Assembly (NCBI GenBank): GCA_036274695.1
Contig: DASUFF010000067.1
Coordinates: 1-20,297 of the forward strand
Direction of reading: 5' to 3'
Source: DASUFF01 sp036274695
GTDB taxonomy: Bacteria; UBA10199; JACPAL01; GCA-016699445
DNA: 20,297 bases
Shown here: positions 8,601 through 15,104 of the stretch, piece after piece
Numbering within the stretch: the stretch's first letter is position 1
Layout: the number at the start of each line of letters is the position of its first letter
The notes under the pieces: model-generated
Told to the model about the DNA's origin: nothing
What the model saw: only the letters and a program-made list of their open reading frames with translations
The model's database searches: none
Made by a program: the position numbers and the translations under genes

Positions 8601-8675
8601 GCGCGGCGAAACGAGGCACCAAGCGAAAATCGCCGCAAGCACTAGGATCAACGTCCGCCGGTTCCGCCTTAGCAT
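5646..8675 (-). CDS. Peptidase-MA-like metallopeptidase / beta-propeller / outer-membrane barrel fusion
   Basis: A protein of 1009 residues from ATG 8675, chosen because MLRRNRRTLILVLAAIFAWC is a classic signal peptide start; an upstream start at 8765 adds 30 unlikely residues. Residues about 40-330 resemble peptidase MA/gluzincin domains: H133-E134-x-x-H137 (HEYTHVVH) with a plausible third ligand, E171, in WVTEGIAVY. Residues about 350-610 are TolB/WD40-like propeller blades with recurring SxDGKxLxY and SPDGEKLF patterns. From about 640 to the end the sequence alternates like a transmembrane beta-barrel, resembling the bacterial surface antigen (Omp85/BamA C-terminal) domain, and finishes in aromatic Phe. 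The likely location is the outer membrane with the peptidase and propeller in the periplasm. Substrate and whether the peptidase is active are unknown. It is divergent from the lipoprotein gene. Confidence 0.8.
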   Translation of the reverse strand: MLRRNRRTLILVLAAIFAWCLVSPRRLDAGLADPSWKWKTVKTEHFAFNYYEGEEEVVKKLVAMAEDVYQEVTSKFDAHPKGRTEIVVVDNHDLANGFTLVIPYNLILLRAVPPFADSTLGDYDNWLKELFIHEYTHVVHITDTSWPAKVLKLGFGKLVAPNGLTPGWVTEGIAVYDESALTARGRGRATFTDMLLRTDILKDRFLKIDQMAGTQYNWPSWQAQYLYGIGFWKFLAEKYGEDKMVEFSHNYGSSLRFFMLNSQAKRSYRKELTPEEKERCAEKYYDTEGPYETRVPPETCGPDRGQTFYKLWDEWKADLTKRYGEVQAEVSKAGLKEGDAYLAPDKGASYTLPTVSKDGKKLAYYATSVDYRSQLRLKDLGTGQERVLLKGRDIQQMSFSPDGEKLFISYVTTYKRYNQFSDLFEIDLKSGKVKQLTRGERARDPDVNHDGKIVASVQKTGYGELSVYDPATKQWKAVFKADQFDHPRWMPNGRDVVVSVHKNKQRDLWIIDAESGEGSKITDDVAVEDRPVIDGEARVVYYSSDKSGIPNIYRYDPYTKSTKSVTNVLTGAFAPSMGPDGALLYQYYNGGGFEVRKVKKDGAETPDTRSTEAFPAGNQGKPDGRAQPEEGEPRGPISLGDAKKYSPFPRLLIPRYVLPNFSFIDSSVFLSATVSNFDPLYRHAWFADVTYRTDNNFVGYDLGYTYSRYRPSFSVGFSDFTVNYGDVFALGTNFFEERRRAYTGVSVPMGYHRVSFQYFFEDRSAQSGLPPGTTLSTLGHYAGLYALYSYTKTQGTAAGISPEGGERILIGVEGTNSVLGSSNNLEQIVVGGDFRKYILMPYGKHHVVALRAGGGAAFGDKLLQGNFTLGGSLGESFITASSTRLFTLRGLPLATFARDRAWVASAEYRLPLFRLERGAGTMPLALNSAHLAFFTDVGDAFNNPSFRPLVGLGAEIRGDFIIGYHLPLMGRLGYGIIVTNRDRIIGVKDSLTGADARNGVLILELGTSF

Positions 8676-8786
8676 GAAGCCGTAAGCATACTGTATTCCT
8701 ATGGATTCAGAAATTCTTTTTTCCCATGGACGAAAATTACTCCTCACCGATATGTGGGGGATCAAACGGACGCAAAGGATGAAACT
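8676..8786. promoter_or_regulatory. Divergent intergenic region between barrel protein and lipoprotein genes
   Basis: These 111 bases separate two divergent envelope genes and must hold both of their promoters if each is transcribed independently. It is AT-richer than its surroundings, with a T-run at 8717-8722. I found no convincing -35/-10 pair on either strand: TGGACG at 8727-8732 with TATGTG 18 bases on is a weak candidate for the + gene. The AAAGGA at 8774-8779 is a good ribosome binding site for the lipoprotein. Confidence 0.3.
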
Positions 8787-10166
8787 ATGACGCTCTCACG
8801 AAAAATCGCCGCATTCGCCTTCTCCTTCGCCGTCACCTTGGCGGCCGCCGGCTGCGGCGACTCCGGCAACAACTCCAGCGCTCAGGCAGGGCTCACGATC
8901 AAGAGCTTAAAGACGTTCCCGTCGTTCAGCGTCTTCGTGAACCCGGCCGTGTTCGTCGAAAACAACCCCATCCCGATCCTCAAGGCCGCCACCGATGGCG
9001 CGCCGGGATCGTTCTGTTCGGAGCTCTGCTATCTGAAGCAGGGCATCCAGGAGGCCGTCCGCCAGAACCAGGAACTCGACTTCTTTCTGTGCCTGGCCCG
9101 CAAGGCCGGCGACGTGAACGCCGACGTCGACTTCCCTTCCGCGGACGGATGCCGCTTCTTCGAAATCACCCCGCCGGCGCTCACGGTCAACGCCGGCCCC
9201 GACGGTATCAGCCTCGACCTTCCGTCCAAGGTCCAGGTCCGTTTGTGCACGAGCGGCGAGGACGTGCGCGTCCACACGTGCGGAGACGGCGCGCTTCAAC
9301 AAGAGCTCCTCGTCGCCAACAACGCCGACGAGAGCGTGAACGCCACCCTGGTCAAGAAGCTCTCGCAGTCCAACGGCTGCGAGGATAAGTATAAGGTGGC
9401 TTTCCATTCCAACTGTTCTCAGGAAAACTTCGCCGACGGCGCCTGCGCGGCGACCGTCGACGGCAACTATTGCGGCTGCTACGGCTCCGGCTCCGTCAAC
9501 GTCGCCCTGGCCGGCGGCTCCGAGCCCAACGCCAAGCTCGCGTCGGATTTCGCGGCCGGCGGCCTGGGCGCCGGAAGCTTCGGAGATTTCGATTTTTGCA
9601 GCTACGGCGAGTGGTCCCGGGGCGGCGACGGCTGCTTCAAGTCCCAGGCGTCGGGAAGTTTTCCGTCCATTCCTTCCTCCGAGGTCCCTCTCGCCAGCTT
9701 GGATGGCTGCCGGAACCTCAAAGCGTCGTCGGTTTGCCCCAATCCCGATTTCGATCCGGAGGCCTATGACCCCGCCGCCCCGCTGTGTCCGTTCGTGGCA
9801 TCCACGGGCGCGACCTGCGGTTTCGATTTCTCCGGCGCGAACTGCTGCGGGCTGACGGGCGACACGCTCTCCGGGCTTCAAGGCCAGGACATCGACGACG
9901 CCCCGCTCGCGAGCGTGCTCGATGCGGTGAACGCCCACGCCTGCCCCGGCCAAGGCGACTGCGAGGGGATCGCCTTCGAAGACGCCTGGGACTGCGCGGC
10001 GCCGACAGGCCAAGCCTTCACGGCGGTGGATCTTTCCAAGGCCGCCGGCATCGACGTGACCGAGTGCCAGAACCTGCTGACGGCCGTGAACACCTTCGTG
10101 GCGGACGACAACTGCAGCGAGCAGACGGCGAAGGCGTCTTCCGACGAGATCACCTCTCAGCCCTAA
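8787..10166 (+). CDS. Cysteine-rich lipoprotein, function unknown
   Basis: A protein of 459 residues. ATG 8787 is chosen over the upstream in-frame 8754 because AAAGGA lies 7 bases before it and because it starts a lipoprotein signal: SRKIAAFAFSFAVTLAAAGC, with Cys23 as the lipidation site. Position -3 is Ala, a permitted but less common lipobox. The +2 residue is Gly, so by E. coli rules it would go to the outer membrane. The mature part has 24 further cysteines spread along its length, including YCGCYG, a Cys-Cys pair and several Asp-Gly-Cys units. The even number suggests a heavily disulfide-bonded secreted domain. It is acidic and rich in Asp, Gly and Ala. I recognise no family; c-type heme motifs (CXXCH) are absent. 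It is divergent from the barrel fusion gene, a possible surface partner. Confidence 0.82.
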   Translation: MTLSRKIAAFAFSFAVTLAAAGCGDSGNNSSAQAGLTIKSLKTFPSFSVFVNPAVFVENNPIPILKAATDGAPGSFCSELCYLKQGIQEAVRQNQELDFFLCLARKAGDVNADVDFPSADGCRFFEITPPALTVNAGPDGISLDLPSKVQVRLCTSGEDVRVHTCGDGALQQELLVANNADESVNATLVKKLSQSNGCEDKYKVAFHSNCSQENFADGACAATVDGNYCGCYGSGSVNVALAGGSEPNAKLASDFAAGGLGAGSFGDFDFCSYGEWSRGGDGCFKSQASGSFPSIPSSEVPLASLDGCRNLKASSVCPNPDFDPEAYDPAAPLCPFVASTGATCGFDFSGANCCGLTGDTLSGLQGQDIDDAPLASVLDAVNAHACPGQGDCEGIAFEDAWDCAAPTGQAFTAVDLSKAAGIDVTECQNLLTAVNTFVADDNCSEQTAKASSDEITSQP

Positions 10167-10245
10167 GATACTGTTTTAACTTGTCTTTCCAGAAAAGTCC
10201 CATAGCAACTTTTCCCCCATTCCGACGAATGTTCACTCCAGTACT

Positions 10246-13200
10246 ATGACCCTTTCGCCCTTTCTTCCCATCCTGCCGGCGACGGCGCCGTTGGCGCCCT
10301 GGGTCGAGGCTCATCCCATCCTGATCGATTACACGAACGGAACGCGCGGCCCCGAATCGGCCCGGCAGGCCCTGCAACCCTTGATGCCGCGTCTCTCGGC
10401 CAGCGGCCTTTTTCCCGACCGTACCGAAACGCTCCGGCGTTTCACCGAGGGTTCCGAACTGCTGATTTCCCAAGCCCGTGAATTCGCGGGCTCCATCGCC
10501 CTCGTGGCGGGCGTTCACGCCTATCTTTCGGGAGACAGCGACCTGCCGGACGCCGCAAGGGACGCGGCCGCCGAAACGGTACGCGGCATGGAACGGGTTT
10601 ACGGCGCGCGCCGGTCCCTACCTCCTCCTGTGTCGGGCCACGCGGTGCGGCTCGTGCCGCAGAGCCTCGAGAACGCCCTCATCTGCGGCCAGTGCGAGAC
10701 GGCCAACGGCCCCGCTTTCGATTTCTGCTACAGCTGCGGAACCGCCCTCGCCGACAAACAAAAGCTGCAAAAACCGTCGCGCCGCCTGGTGACGATGGTC
10801 TTCACGGACTTCAAGGGATTCACGGAGGCGAGCGAAAGCCTGGCCCCGGACGTGCTCGAAGAGATCTTGGCGCGCTACATGAAGGTCCTTTCCGGCGCGG
10901 TCGTGGGCCACGGCGGGCGCGTCATCAAGACCATCGGCGACTCCGTCATGGCCGCGTGGGGGACCCAGTACACGGCGGAGGACGACGCGGTCAACGCGGT
11001 CAAGGCCGCCTGGCAGATGCAATTGGAGGTCGAGCGGATCGGGGCGGAGCTCGCAGCGAAGGAACTTCCCCGCTTCCGGATGCGCGTCGGCGTGAATACG
11101 GGCACCGTCTGGGCGGGCTACATCCAGGCCCCCGGCATCTACAGCTTCGACCTCCTGGGCGCCGAGGTGAACCGGGCCGCCCGCTGCGAAAGCGCGGCCC
11201 CCGTGGGCGGCATCCTGTTGACGGAGGCCACGAGGCGCCAGCTCCTGCTCCGCGGCGATCCCTTCGAGCTGGAGCATAAGGGGGTTTTGACGGGAAAACG
11301 CGCGGGGGAGATCAAGGATCAGATTCCGGTCTACGTCGTCGGCGGCCCGCGCCCCGAGGACGAGGCCGCGCCCAGGCGCCAATCCCTCGTCGCCGAACTG
11401 ATCGGCCGCGCGCGCGAGATGAAGGAACTGCGCAACGCTTTCGACGCTTGCCTGGAAACGAAAACCGGCCGCTTCACAGTCGTGTCCGGCGCCGCTGGCC
11501 TCGGAAAAAGCCGGCTGGAGCGGGAGTTCCGCGAAGGCCTTCTGAAGGACACCGACGCCATCGCCTTCTACCGGGTCCAAGGCGAGGAGACCCGGCGACA
11601 ATCCCCCTACAAAGCCATCATCGACTTAGTCCGCCGCATCACGCGCATCCATGCCACCGACGGCGTCGAGGCGGCCGAAATCAAGCTGAAGGAAATGGCG
11701 CGTCTCCGGCCTTTGAACGGATCGGAAGACAATGCGCGGCTGTACCTCCACCTGCTCGCCAACCTCCTGGGCCTGGCCCTTCCCGATCCGCCAGCGGAGC
11801 TCCCCTTCCTCCTGGCGGATTCCTCCGCCCTCCGCGAGCGTACGCTGGACGCGGTAACCGCCTTACTAGGCGCGATCCTGTCAGAACAGGCGACGCTCCT
11901 GGTGGTCGAGGACCTGCATTGGATCGACAACGGCTCCCTCGATTTCTTCCAGGCCTTGGTTGATCGGTTGAAAAACCGTCCGCTCTTCGTCTTGGGGTTG
12001 TCGCGCCCCGAGGTCTTCGAGGAAAATCCGGAACTGAGCTCCGGAGCGCTGCCGGTCCGCCGCATCGATCTCCAGCCTCTGCCCCGCGATTCGCTCCGCG
12101 ACATGCTCGCCGCCGCACTCAAGGACGATCTTCCGCCGGATCACTGGGAATTCCTCATGACCGAATCCGGCGGCAATCCCTTCCTTCTGCAGGAAATGGC
12201 CCGCGCCTGCCGGGAAGGCTGGACGATCCGGAAAAACTCCCTCTCGGGGCGCCTTCAGTTCCGGTCTCCGGACGGCTCGGCGGTGATGCGCGGCACGCAG
12301 AGCTTCCTCGAGGCCAAGATCGACTCGCTTCCCCAGAAGCACCGGGACGTTCTGCAGAGGCTGTCCGTCATCGGAACGGATTTCTCCAGGTCCGAGGTGG
12401 CGCTGTTCGTCGGCAAAAACGGAGATCAAATCGTCCAACAGCTGGCGGACCGGGAATTCCTGACGGCCCTGCCCGGACAGCGCTACGATTTCACGCACGC
12501 CCTCTTCCGCACGACGGCCTACGACCGCTTGCCCCAGTCCGCGCGCGGGCCCTTCCACCGCCGCTGGGCGAAACACTTGGAGAAGCACCGGGCCCAGGAA
12601 CCCTCCCTGATCGCCTACCATTACGAGCGCGGCACGCAGCCGTCCCTGGCCGCGCCCTTCTACCACGCCGCCGCGGAGCAAACGCCCAACGTCGGCGACC
12701 AGGACGGCCAGGTCGCCGCCTTCATCGATCAGGAGACGGCGATCGGTTTTTACCGCAAGGCCTATGAATTGGCCGAAGATCCGTCGGAGCGTTTCCGCCA
12801 CTTAAGGGCCTGGGACAACGTCCTGTATCTGGCGGGCCAATTTAAGGCCGAGGACGAAACCTTCGACTTCTCCGAACCCCTGCTCGACCGGTTGCCGCTC
12901 ATCGACCGCGCCGGTTTCCATTACCGCAAAGGCCGTTCGCTCGTCCGCCGCGCCGCTTTTGACGACGCCGAGACGTCGCTCGAGAAGGCCCTGTCCGTCC
13001 TCCGCGCGATCAACCCAGAGAAGGCCGAAACCGAGCCTCTCTACGGGCATACCCTCGTGGATCTGGCGATCAACTCCGTCCTGAAGGGACACTACCCGCG
13101 CGCGCGATCGCTCAACGAACTGGCGAGGAAGGTGGCGGAGGCCTGTTCCAACGATCTTTTGCTCGCGCGCGCTCTGTGGTCGGTCCTCTTCGCCGAAAGC

Positions 13201-14004
13201 CGGATGGGCAACCACTACGCCTGCGTCCAGGCCGCACGCGACGCGAGCGTGCTCTTCCACGATCAGAAACAATTCAACCGCTACGTCTTCACCTTGACCA
13301 GCGTGGGCTTCAACCTCTCGATGCTGGGCGCCTACGTCGAGGCCGAGGCGGTCCTGCGCCAGGCCGAGACGCTCTCCGAGCGCTTCCACGGCAAGGGCCA
13401 GGGCATGGAATCGCTCCAGAACAGCTTGGGCCATGTGCTCACGCTGCAAGGAAAATTCGCGGAGGCGATCGAACGGCTGGAGCGCAATCTCAATCAGAAC
13501 CCTAACCATCAGTACGTGGAGATCTTCACGCGCGTCTACCTAAGCCGGGCCTACACCGGCGCCGGAGACGCGGAGCGCGCACAGCGGCTGGCCCAAGAGG
13601 CCCTTCAGGCGGCGCTTCGCCGCAAGAAAAACGAGGACGAATCCACCGAAGGCGAGGCCATCGCGCGGCTCGCCCTGGCCCAGGCCCTGGAGGCCCTTCC
13701 AGACGGGCCGGCGGCTCTGGCCGAAATCGAGATCGCCGACGGGATTTTGGGGCGCTTGGGGGGCGTGGAGACCTTCGGCATGGAGATCCCGCTGACCCAT
13801 GCGAGGATCCTTCTGCGCGTAGGCCGGTCCGACGAGGCCAAGACCCTCGTTCGCTCCCTCCTGCCACGCTTACAGGATCAGGCCGCCCGCATCCCCGAGA
13901 CGTCCGCTTACCGGGCCGCATTTTTAGACGGGGTCTCGGTCCATCGCGACATCCTCCGGCTTGCCCGGGAGCTGGGCCTTGACACGGAAACGGCGATTCT
14001 CTAA
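10246..14004 (+). CDS. Zinc ribbon / class III adenylate cyclase / STAND ATPase / TPR signalling protein
   Basis: A protein of 1252 residues with no membrane segment. Residues 1-140 are an unassigned helical region. C147-X2-C150 and C161-X2-C164 form a zinc ribbon. The cyclase domain (about 175-345) contains every canonical class III residue: metal-binding D188 (FTDFKGFT) and D232 (GDSVMAAWG), adenine-selecting K228 and D302, and transition-state N309 and R313 (VNRAAR). Cyclic AMP from ATP is therefore the predicted product. A P-loop ATPase follows, with Walker A GAAGLGKS (415-422) and Walker B LLVVEDLHW (552-559), of the STAND/AAA type seen fused to cyclases in Deltaproteobacteria, actinobacteria and rhizobia. 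Residues about 750-1250 are TPR-like helical repeats, probably a ligand or partner sensor. There is no obvious ribosome binding site before ATG 10246. It is probably monocistronic: 79 bases from the lipoprotein and followed by the riboswitch leader. Confidence 0.9.
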   Translation: MTLSPFLPILPATAPLAPWVEAHPILIDYTNGTRGPESARQALQPLMPRLSASGLFPDRTETLRRFTEGSELLISQAREFAGSIALVAGVHAYLSGDSDLPDAARDAAAETVRGMERVYGARRSLPPPVSGHAVRLVPQSLENALICGQCETANGPAFDFCYSCGTALADKQKLQKPSRRLVTMVFTDFKGFTEASESLAPDVLEEILARYMKVLSGAVVGHGGRVIKTIGDSVMAAWGTQYTAEDDAVNAVKAAWQMQLEVERIGAELAAKELPRFRMRVGVNTGTVWAGYIQAPGIYSFDLLGAEVNRAARCESAAPVGGILLTEATRRQLLLRGDPFELEHKGVLTGKRAGEIKDQIPVYVVGGPRPEDEAAPRRQSLVAELIGRAREMKELRNAFDACLETKTGRFTVVSGAAGLGKSRLEREFREGLLKDTDAIAFYRVQGEETRRQSPYKAIIDLVRRITRIHATDGVEAAEIKLKEMARLRPLNGSEDNARLYLHLLANLLGLALPDPPAELPFLLADSSALRERTLDAVTALLGAILSEQATLLVVEDLHWIDNGSLDFFQALVDRLKNRPLFVLGLSRPEVFEENPELSSGALPVRRIDLQPLPRDSLRDMLAAALKDDLPPDHWEFLMTESGGNPFLLQEMARACREGWTIRKNSLSGRLQFRSPDGSAVMRGTQSFLEAKIDSLPQKHRDVLQRLSVIGTDFSRSEVALFVGKNGDQIVQQLADREFLTALPGQRYDFTHALFRTTAYDRLPQSARGPFHRRWAKHLEKHRAQEPSLIAYHYERGTQPSLAAPFYHAAAEQTPNVGDQDGQVAAFIDQETAIGFYRKAYELAEDPSERFRHLRAWDNVLYLAGQFKAEDETFDFSEPLLDRLPLIDRAGFHYRKGRSLVRRAAFDDAETSLEKALSVLRAINPEKAETEPLYGHTLVDLAINSVLKGHYPRARSLNELARKVAEACSNDLLLARALWSVLFAESRMGNHYACVQAARDASVLFHDQKQFNRYVFTLTSVGFNLSMLGAYVEAEAVLRQAETLSERFHGKGQGMESLQNSLGHVLTLQGKFAEAIERLERNLNQNPNHQYVEIFTRVYLSRAYTGAGDAERAQRLAQEALQAALRRKKNEDESTEGEAIARLALAQALEALPDGPAALAEIEIADGILGRLGGVETFGMEIPLTHARILLRVGRSDEAKTLVRSLLPRLQDQAARIPETSAYRAAFLDGVSVHRDILRLARELGLDTETAIL

Positions 14005-14031
14005 CTTGCCGTAGTCTTTGACAATTTAACT

Positions 14032-14123
14032 GGCTTATCCAGAGTGGTGGAGGGACTGGCCCTAAGAAACCACAGCAACCCCCCGAGGTCGGGCAGGTGC
14101 TAACTCCAGACAGATAAGAAGCC
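14032..14123 (+). ncRNA. SAM-I (S-box) riboswitch aptamer
   Basis: The consensus blocks of the S-box aptamer are present in order: AGAGTGGTGGAGGGACTGGC (14041-14060), GAAACCACAGCAACC (14066-14080), a short P3 with stem CCCG/CGGG (14082-14085 with 14090-14093) and AGGTGCTAACTCC (14095-14107). P1 closes by CTTATC (14034-14039) with GATAAG (14113-14118). This class binds S-adenosylmethionine and usually turns expression off at high SAM. It precedes cysK and a run of eight sulfur-related genes. An AT-rich TTGACAATTTAAC stretch just upstream may be part of the promoter, but no good -10 element can be assigned. Confidence 0.93.
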
Positions 14124-14140
14124 TCCAACCCCTTCTTATC
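14113..14140 (+). promoter_or_regulatory. Antiterminator helix of the SAM riboswitch
   Basis: GATAAGAAG (14113-14121), the 3' strand of P1 plus three bases, is perfectly complementary to CTTCTTATC (14132-14140), which is part of the terminator 5' arm and its loop. When SAM is absent, this 9-bp helix would form and block the terminator. When SAM is bound, P1 sequesters GATAAG and frees the terminator. This is the standard OFF-switch arrangement read directly from the sequence. Confidence 0.85.
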
Positions 14141-14153
14141 GAAGGGGTTTTTT
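14127..14153 (+). terminator. Intrinsic terminator of the SAM riboswitch
   Basis: A 9-bp perfect stem AACCCCTTC (14127-14135) / GAAGGGGTT (14141-14149), with loop TTATC and a T-run (14148-14153, resuming after one G). The 5' arm overlaps the antiterminator partner. The GAAGGGG of the 3' arm is also the only ribosome-binding-like sequence before cysK, about 15 bases from its ATG, so terminator formation could also hide it. Confidence 0.92.
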
Positions 14154-14162
14154 GTTTTTGAA

Positions 14163-15077
14163 ATGGAAACGATTTTAGAAGCCATCGGCCATACGCCCTT
14201 GATCCAGTTGACCCGCTCTATCCCCGCGGGGTCGGCGAGGGTCTTCGCCAAGCTGGAACGCTTCAATCCGGGCGGCTCGCTCAAGGACCGCATCGTCCTC
14301 CGCATTTTGGGAGAGGCGGAAAAATCCGGGAAGCTCAAGGTGGGCGGAACGGTGGTGGCGGGCACGACGGGCAATTCCGGGATCGCGCTGGCCTACATCG
14401 GCAATGTGAAGAAGTTAAAAGTGATCCTCACGATGCCGGAGAATTTCAGCCTGGAGCGGCGCCGGACCTTGGAATGCTACGGCGCGGACGTAAGACTCAC
14501 GCCCGCCGAGGAAGGCATGAAGGGGGCGATCAACCGAGCCCGCGAGATCGCCAAGGAAACGGGCGCGTTCCTGTTCGCCCAGTTCGAAGACCCGGAAACG
14601 GCGACAGCTCACGAGTTGACAACGGCCAAGGAGATACTGGACGCCGTCACGGGCGCGGTGGACGCCTTCGTCGCGGGGGTCGGGACGAGCGGGACGATCA
14701 TGGGAGTGGGACGGGTGATGAAAAGCCAAGGCGCCGCCATCATCGCCGTGGAACCGGCGGCCTCCCCTCTCTTAAGCGAGGGCAAGGCGGGGCCGCACAA
14801 GATCCAGGGCATCGGGCCGGGTTTCGTGCCCAAGATTTTGGACCGCTCGCTGATCGACGAGGTCATTCAGATCTCGGATGGTGACGCCTTCAACGGAGCG
14901 CAGGAGATCGCGCGGAAGGAAGGCATCTTAGCGGGCATCTCCTGCGGGGCGGCCTTCGCGGCGTCCCTCAAGGTGGCGCGGAAGCTGGGCCCGGGAAAAA
15001 CCGTCGTCACGGTCTTTCCGGACGGCGGAGAGCGCTATTTCAGCATGAGAAAATATTTCAAGCGGGAAGGAGAATAG
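14163..15077 (+). CDS. cysK: Cysteine synthase (O-acetylserine sulfhydrylase type)
   Basis: A protein of 304 residues. It is a PLP-dependent beta-substitution enzyme making L-cysteine from O-acetyl-L-serine and sulfide in the cytoplasm. PLP lysine is K41 in FNPGGSLKDR. The substrate loop reads GTTGNSGIAL instead of the usual TSGNTG, and the phosphate-binding loop GTSGTIMGVGR instead of GTGGT; both are conservative changes. GPHKIQGIGPGFVP and GISCGAA are typical CysK segments, which distinguishes it from the second paralog at 16606. First gene after the SAM-I riboswitch, so its expression should fall at high SAM. It ends inside an 18-base palindrome 16 bases before the next gene. It could use another acceptor, since the TGNSG change touches the substrate loop. 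Confidence 0.87.
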   Translation: METILEAIGHTPLIQLTRSIPAGSARVFAKLERFNPGGSLKDRIVLRILGEAEKSGKLKVGGTVVAGTTGNSGIALAYIGNVKKLKVILTMPENFSLERRRTLECYGADVRLTPAEEGMKGAINRAREIAKETGAFLFAQFEDPETATAHELTTAKEILDAVTGAVDAFVAGVGTSGTIMGVGRVMKSQGAAIIAVEPAASPLLSEGKAGPHKIQGIGPGFVPKILDRSLIDEVIQISDGDAFNGAQEIARKEGILAGISCGAAFAASLKVARKLGPGKTVVTVFPDGGERYFSMRKYFKREGE

Positions 15078-15104
15078 GTCCTATAGGACCTATATGACCT
15101 ATAT
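15075..15104. repeat. Palindrome plus tandem 9-mer between cysK and the threonine synthase gene
   Basis: TAGGTCCTATAGGACCTA (15075-15092) is a perfect 18-base palindrome that includes the cysK stop codon. It overlaps a tandem duplication of GACCTATAT (15087-15095 and 15096-15104) that runs into the first codons of the next gene. The sequence style resembles short dispersed intergenic palindromes seen in many genomes; whether other copies exist cannot be seen here. In RNA it would fold over the region where the ribosome loads for ATG 15094. Confidence 0.8.

Noticed and set aside
7161..8645. 494-residue open frame on + opposite the metallopeptidase gene
   Set aside because: It is a high-GC antisense shadow: Val/Leu/Arg-rich low-information sequence with no domain, while the opposite strand encodes recognisable motifs.
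9029..9480. c-type cytochrome motifs in the cysteine-rich lipoprotein
   Set aside because: Cys pairs occur, but no CXXCH is present, so heme attachment is not supported.
14018..14023. TTGACA as the -35 box of the riboswitch operon
   Set aside because: A 16-18 base spacer would put the -10 inside the aptamer (about 14041), which reads AGAGTG. It may be chance or part of another element.
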